From contig CAVSDF010000010.1 of assembly GCA_963726715.1 (NCBI GenBank), positions 372,001 through 436,000 on the forward strand: DNA of 64,000 nt, written 5' to 3'. This stretch comes from CAVSDF01 sp963726715. GTDB taxonomy: Bacteria; Bacteroidota; Rhodothermia; Rhodothermales; BA12. Below, piece by piece: positions 59,757-64,000 of this stretch (positions are counted from its first letter, which is position 1; every line of letters begins with the position of its first letter). Under the pieces are notes generated by a model. That model did not search any database. It worked only from the letters and a program-made list of their open reading frames with translations, and was not told the origin of the DNA. Made by a program: the position numbers and the translations under genes.

Positions 59757-62700
59757 ATGGCCTCGCTCAGCGACCTCTCCGTCCAGCGCCCGGTGCTCGC
59801 CACCGTGATGTCGCTCGCCATCGTCATCGGCGGGCTGATCGGCTTCCAGAAGCTCGGCGTGCGCGAGTTTCCCGTCACCGAGCGGCCCGTCATCTCGGTC
59901 TCGACGAGCCTGCGCGGCGCCAACGCGTCGGTCGTCGAGAACCAGGTCACCGAGCCGCTCGAAGCGTCGATCAACGCCATCGAGGGCGTCGAGACGCTCA
60001 CCTCGCGCTCGAGCCAGGGCTCGTCGAACATCAGCGCCGAGTTCGCCCTCGGCACCGATCTCGACGCCGCCGCCGCCGAGGTCCGCGACCGCGTCAGCCG
60101 CGCGCGCGGGCGCCTGCCCGACGAGGTCGAGGAGCCGGTCATCTCCAAGGCGGGCACCGACTCGCAGCCCGTCGTCTTCCTCACGCTCTCGAGCCCGAGC
60201 CTGTCGCTGCTCGACCTCACCGAGATCGCCGACAACTTCTTCGCCGAGCGCCTGCAGACCATCGACGGCATTGCGAGCGTCGACATCTGGGGCGAGAAGC
60301 GGCCCTCGATGCGCCTCTGGCTCGATCCGGCGCGCCTGGCCGCCTACCGCCTCACCGCGAGCGACGTGCGCGCGGCGGTCGCGGCGCAGAACGTCGAGCT
60401 GCCCGGCGGACGGATCGAGGGCAACCAGGTCGACCTCTCGATCCGCCCGATGACGCGCCTCTCGACGCCCGAGGAGTTCGAGAACCTCGTCCTCCGCGCC
60501 GACGGCGCCACGCTCGTGCGCTTCCGCGATGTCGGCCGCGTGACGATCGCGCCGCAGAACGACCGTGGCCTGCTGCGCCGCAACGGCACGCCGATGGTCG
60601 GCGTCGTCGCGCGCCCGCTGCCCGGCGCCAACGCGATCTCGATTGCCGACGAGTTCCGCGAGCGCGTCGAAACCATCCGGCGCGACCTGCCGCCCGATGT
60701 CGAGATCGGCTACGGCTTCGACAACACGGTCACCATCCGCGCGGCCATTTTGGAGGTGCAGGAGACGCTCGCGATCGCGCTCGGGCTCGTCGTGCTCGTC
60801 ATCTTCCTCTTCCTGCGCGACTGGCGGACGACGCTCGTGCCGATCCTCGTCATCCCGGTCTCGATCGTCGGCGCGTTCGGCATCATGGCGCTCGCGGGCT
60901 TCACGATCAACGTCCTCACGCTCCTCGCGCTCGTGCTCGCGATCGGCCTCGTCGTCGACGACGCCATCATCGTGCTCGAGAACATCTACGTGAAGGTGGA
61001 ATCGGGGATGACGCCGCGCGAGGCGGCGCTCGTCGGCACGCGGGAGATCTTCGTCGCCGTCGTCGCGACGACGCTCGCGCTCGTCGTCGTCTTCCTGCCG
61101 ATCGTCTTCCAGGGCGGCCTCGTCGGGTCGCTCTTCCGCGAGTTCGGGCTCACGCTCGCGGGCGCGGTCGTCATCTCGTCGTTCGCCGCGCTCACGCTCA
61201 CCCCGATGCTGTCGGCGCGGCTGCTGCGGCGGCGGGCCGTCAAGCCGTGGGTCTACCGGAAGACCGAGCCGTTCTTCGAGGGCCTCACGCGCGGCTACGC
61301 GAACGCCCTGCGCGGCTTCCTCTCGATCCGCTGGATGGCGTTCGTGCTGATGGCGGTCTGCAGCGCGCTGATCGTCCTCATCTACACAAACCTCGAACAG
61401 GAGCTGGCGCCCCAGGAAGACCGCTCGCAGCTCCGCGTGAGCGCGAACGCGCCGCAGGGCCGCGGCTACGGCTACATGCGCGATTACATGGCCCGCCTCG
61501 AAGACCTCGTGCGCGCCGAGGTGCCCGAGGCGACGTCGGTGATCGGCATCACGGGCGGCTTCACGGGCGGCGCGAGCGGATTCGTCATCGTCGTCCTGCC
61601 GCCTGCCGACGAGCGGGAGCGGACGCAGGACGCCATCGCGCAGTCGCTGCAGAAGAAGGTGCGGACGCTCCCCGGCGCGCGCGTCTCGGTGACGCAGACG
61701 CCGTCGATCTCGACCTCCGGCGGGCGCGGATCGCCCGTGCAGTTCGTCGTCCAGGCGCCGACGCTCGACGCGCTCCGCGCGGCGCTCCCGGCGATGATGG
61801 AGAAGGTTCAGGCGAGCGACGCCTTCTCGTTCGCCCGCGCCGACCTCGAGTTCACACTCCCCGAGTTGCAAGTCGACGTCGACCGCACGCGCGCGCTCGC
61901 GCTCGGCATCTCGCCCCGCGACGTCGGCACGGCGCTTTCGCTCGCGCTCTCGGAGCAGCGGCTCGGCTACTTCATCCGCGACGGCGAGCAGTACGAGATC
62001 ATCGCCCAGCTCGAGCAGGCCAACCGCAGCGCCCCCGATGGCCTGCGCAGCCTCTACCTGCGCACGCCGGGCGGCGCCATGGTGCAACTCGACGCCGTCG
62101 TCACCGCCCGCGAGGCCGCCGCGCCCCCCCAGCTGACGCGCTACAACCGCTTCACGTCGGCCACCATCAACGCGCAGCCCGCCGACGGCGTCTCGCTCGG
62201 GGCGGCCCTCGCCGAGATGGACCGCATCGCCGACGAGACGCTCCCCGACGGCTTCTCGCGCGACTACGCGGGCCAGAGCAAGGACTTCCGCGACGCGGGC
62301 GGCTCGGTCTTCGGCATCTTCGCCCTCGCCATCCTCCTGATCTATCTCGTCCTCGCGGCGCAGTTCGAGAGCTTCCGCGACCCCTTCATCGTGCTCCTGA
62401 CGGTCCCGCTCGCCCTCGTCGGCGCGCTCGGAGCGCTCTGGTACTTCGACGCGACGATCAACGTCTTCTCGCAGATCGGCATCGTGATGCTCGTGGGGCT
62501 GGTGACGAAGAACGGCATCCTGATCGTCGAATTCGCGCGGCAGCGGCAGGAATCGGGCCTGACGGCGATGGAGGCCGCGGCAGAGGCCGCCGCCGAGCGC
62601 TTCCGTCCGGTGCTGATGACGAGCCTTGCGACGATCCTCGGCACCCTGCCCATCGCCCTCGCCCTCGGAGCGGGCGCCGAGAGCCGCGTGCCGATGGGCC

Positions 62701-62954
62701 TCGCCGTCGTCGGCGGCCTCGTCGTCGGCACCTTCCTGACGCTCTTCGTCATCCCGGCGCTCTACAGCTACCTCGCAGGCGGCGAGCACCGCGCCCCGGT
62801 CGGCACGGACGCGGGCGACGACCTCGCCGGTTCCGGCGATGGCGCCGCCGCTCCCGCCGCGTTCTCCGGCGACACCCCCGCCGCCGACCGCTCCGGCGAC
62901 GGTGCCGATGCCCGCACGCCCACCGCCCCTGCCCTCGCCCCGACGGCGTCGTGA
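59757..62954 (+). CDS. RND efflux pump, inner-membrane transporter (AcrB/MexB type)
   Basis: 1065-aa proton-driven exporter with the full two-fold repeat: a membrane helix at the N-terminus (ATVMSLAIVIGGLIGFQKLG), a porter domain, then helices 2-6. The proton-relay aspartate pair is in GLVVDDAIIVLENI (about residue 403). A second porter domain and helices 8-12 follow, with the relay lysine in GLVTKNGILIVEFA. ASINAIEGVETLTSRSSQGSSNI and GDTSRV-like loops are typical of HAE1 pumps for hydrophobic and amphiphilic compounds. An acidic/Ala-rich C-terminal tail is present. The start is the ATG giving MASLSDLSVQRPV. The stop overlaps the next gene (GTGA). Confidence 0.95.
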   Translation: MASLSDLSVQRPVLATVMSLAIVIGGLIGFQKLGVREFPVTERPVISVSTSLRGANASVVENQVTEPLEASINAIEGVETLTSRSSQGSSNISAEFALGTDLDAAAAEVRDRVSRARGRLPDEVEEPVISKAGTDSQPVVFLTLSSPSLSLLDLTEIADNFFAERLQTIDGIASVDIWGEKRPSMRLWLDPARLAAYRLTASDVRAAVAAQNVELPGGRIEGNQVDLSIRPMTRLSTPEEFENLVLRADGATLVRFRDVGRVTIAPQNDRGLLRRNGTPMVGVVARPLPGANAISIADEFRERVETIRRDLPPDVEIGYGFDNTVTIRAAILEVQETLAIALGLVVLVIFLFLRDWRTTLVPILVIPVSIVGAFGIMALAGFTINVLTLLALVLAIGLVVDDAIIVLENIYVKVESGMTPREAALVGTREIFVAVVATTLALVVVFLPIVFQGGLVGSLFREFGLTLAGAVVISSFAALTLTPMLSARLLRRRAVKPWVYRKTEPFFEGLTRGYANALRGFLSIRWMAFVLMAVCSALIVLIYTNLEQELAPQEDRSQLRVSANAPQGRGYGYMRDYMARLEDLVRAEVPEATSVIGITGGFTGGASGFVIVVLPPADERERTQDAIAQSLQKKVRTLPGARVSVTQTPSISTSGGRGSPVQFVVQAPTLDALRAALPAMMEKVQASDAFSFARADLEFTLPELQVDVDRTRALALGISPRDVGTALSLALSEQRLGYFIRDGEQYEIIAQLEQANRSAPDGLRSLYLRTPGGAMVQLDAVVTAREAAAPPQLTRYNRFTSATINAQPADGVSLGAALAEMDRIADETLPDGFSRDYAGQSKDFRDAGGSVFGIFALAILLIYLVLAAQFESFRDPFIVLLTVPLALVGALGALWYFDATINVFSQIGIVMLVGLVTKNGILIVEFARQRQESGLTAMEAAAEAAAERFRPVLMTSLATILGTLPIALALGAGAESRVPMGLAVVGGLVVGTFLTLFVIPALYSYLAGGEHRAPVGTDAGDDLAGSGDGAAAPAAFSGDTPAADRSGDGADARTPTAPALAPTAS

Positions 62955-64000
62955 TCTTCCGCTCCACCGTGCTCCGATTCGTGCTGCCCTCCACGGTCCG
63001 TTTGTCTGCTGGCCGCTCCCTCACCGGCCGCGCCGCCGCGCTTGCGCTCGTGGGCGCCGTCGCCCTGCCCGCCGCGCGCGCCCAGACCGCGCCGCCGCCG
63101 ACCGACGCCGTGCGTCCGCGGTCGGCGCTCTCGCCCGACCGGCTGCCGCCGCTGCCCGACTCGCTCCGCCTCTACGGCACCGCGATCCCGGTGCGCACCG
63201 AGCTTCCCGCCTACGCCGCCCCGGCGGGCGCCGCACGCCTGAGCCTCTCGGCCGCCATCGCCACCGCCCTCGCGCGCAACCCCGACCGCCTCGCCGCCCT
63301 TCTCGACGCCGAGATCGCCCGCCGCGGCGCCGTCCCCGAGGCCGCCGGATTCGCGCCGACACTCGACGCCGGGGCCGACCTGACCGGCTCCGCGAGCGTG
63401 CCGTTCGGGCGGAGCGCCCCGAGTGGCACCGGCACCACCGGAAACAGCAGCCGCGCCCGCCGCGCATCGAGCCTCGGCGCCGACGTGACGGCGGGCTACA
63501 CGCTGTTCGACGGCTACCGGCGCGACGCCACCCTCCGCCGCCTCCGCGCGAGTGCCCGCGGCGCCGCCCTCGACGCCGACGAATCCGCCGAGGCGCTCGC
63601 CTTCTCCGTCGTCACCGGCTACGTCGAACTCTTGCGGCAGGAGCGTTTGTCGATTGCGCGCGAGGAAGCGCTCGCCGTCTCCACCGACCGGCTGCGGATC
63701 GAGCAGGCACGCGTCCGCATCGGCGTCGCGGCTGACGTGGACGCCGCCCTCGCGCTCGCCGACCTCAACAGCGACCGCGCGGCCCTGCTGCGGCAGCGCC
63801 TGAGCGCCCGCGCGGCCCGCATCCGCCTCGGCCGCCTCCTCGCCCTCGACAACCCCGACGCACTCGTCGCCACCGACGCCCTCGCCGCCATCGGCGACGC
63901 GACCGCCACCGGCCTCGCCACCTCCGCCCTCCCCGCGCCCGGCAACACATCGGGCGGTGCGCGCCCCCCCGTCACCGGCCTGTCCGCATCGACCCCGACC
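62951..64000 (+). CDS. TolC-family outer-membrane efflux channel, truncated by the window end
   Basis: A GTG at 62951 overlaps the pump stop. The open frame continues to base 64000, so only the first about 350 residues are seen. A signal peptide ends ALPAARAQ. The OEP pattern follows: ARLSLSAAIATALARNPDRLAALLDAEIARRGAVPEAAGFAPTLDAGADLTGS, then SSLGADVTAGYTLFDGYRRDATLRRLRASARGAALDADESAEALAFSVVTGYVELLRQE, the usual helix-barrel repeat of TolC. The tripartite pump is completed by the two preceding genes. Confidence 0.9.
   Translation, partial: MIFRSTVLRFVLPSTVRLSAGRSLTGRAAALALVGAVALPAARAQTAPPPTDAVRPRSALSPDRLPPLPDSLRLYGTAIPVRTELPAYAAPAGAARLSLSAAIATALARNPDRLAALLDAEIARRGAVPEAAGFAPTLDAGADLTGSASVPFGRSAPSGTGTTGNSSRARRASSLGADVTAGYTLFDGYRRDATLRRLRASARGAALDADESAEALAFSVVTGYVELLRQERLSIAREEALAVSTDRLRIEQARVRIGVAADVDAALALADLNSDRAALLRQRLSARAARIRLGRLLALDNPDALVATDALAAIGDATATGLATSALPAPGNTSGGARPPVTGLSASTPT

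Noticed and set aside
59604..62789. A 1061-codon minus-strand frame opposite the RND pump
   Set aside because: Highly charged Arg/Asp/Glu composition of a shadow frame; the plus strand carries a complete, motif-rich pump.

Overview
The window is a very GC-rich bacterial chromosome fragment with almost no mobile DNA. Several traits point to the Rhodothermia side of the Bacteroidota (Salinibacter/Rubricoccus-like). Two secreted proteins (a CotH-family protein and a subtilase) end in type IX secretion-style C-terminal domains. There is a carboxypeptidase-regulatory/TonB receptor and a LytS/LytTR regulatory pair. Many genes carry a short AT-rich box resembling the Bacteroidota -7 element TAnnTTTG, 16-40 nt before the start. 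This placement is inference from the sequence alone.

Layout. 0-12 kb: 3' part of threonine synthase, a frameshifted acyl-CoA synthetase, a secreted hypothetical, the CotH/LTD protein, a broken lipoprotein, a RibD-like reductase, YraN nuclease, a Tat-exported Rieske protein, a GbsR-type regulator, and SAM hydrolase overlapping an unusual sigma-factor-like membrane protein. 13-20 kb: an Mla lipid-transport operon (E-F-D), RadA, a MerR-like regulator with a VWA protein, and an orphan HicB. 20-28 kb: a TonB receptor, a metal pair (CusF-like, MerC-like), a CcmA-like ATPase, a CuZn-SOD lipoprotein and a CorC-type membrane protein. 28-43 kb: a renalase-like flavoprotein with a rhomboid protease, GcvT, ComB, an IS481 remnant, TatD, a LytS/LytTR two-component system, SpoIID, isoaspartyl peptidase and Sua5. 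42-64 kb: geranylgeranyl-reductase-like oxidoreductase with a methyltransferase, cytidine deaminase, subtilase, a VWA membrane protein, IspH, two lipoproteins, a GAF histidine kinase, an M20 dipeptidase, a PLP aminotransferase, an SDR, and an RND efflux set (adaptor, pump, start of the TolC-type channel) cut by the window end.

Three things stand out. (1) At least eleven reading-frame breaks occur in otherwise intact genes, and every one is a +1 shift (one extra base). This points to systematic insertion errors in the sequence more than to gene decay; three fall within about 100 nt in radA. (2) Intergenic DNA is full of perfect palindromes. Several families have unrelated cores but share a GTAG...CTAC foot, as in REP/REPIN elements. 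A roughly 160-bp composite of three different hairpins occurs three times between 17.5 and 20.8 kb. (3) A few proteins have unusual architectures: a sigma-like protein with a membrane anchor, a cytidine deaminase with its degenerate domain in front of the active one, and a PDZ-multi-TM-GAF LytS kinase. I found no CRISPR array, rRNA, convincing tRNA, prophage or recognisable defence system.
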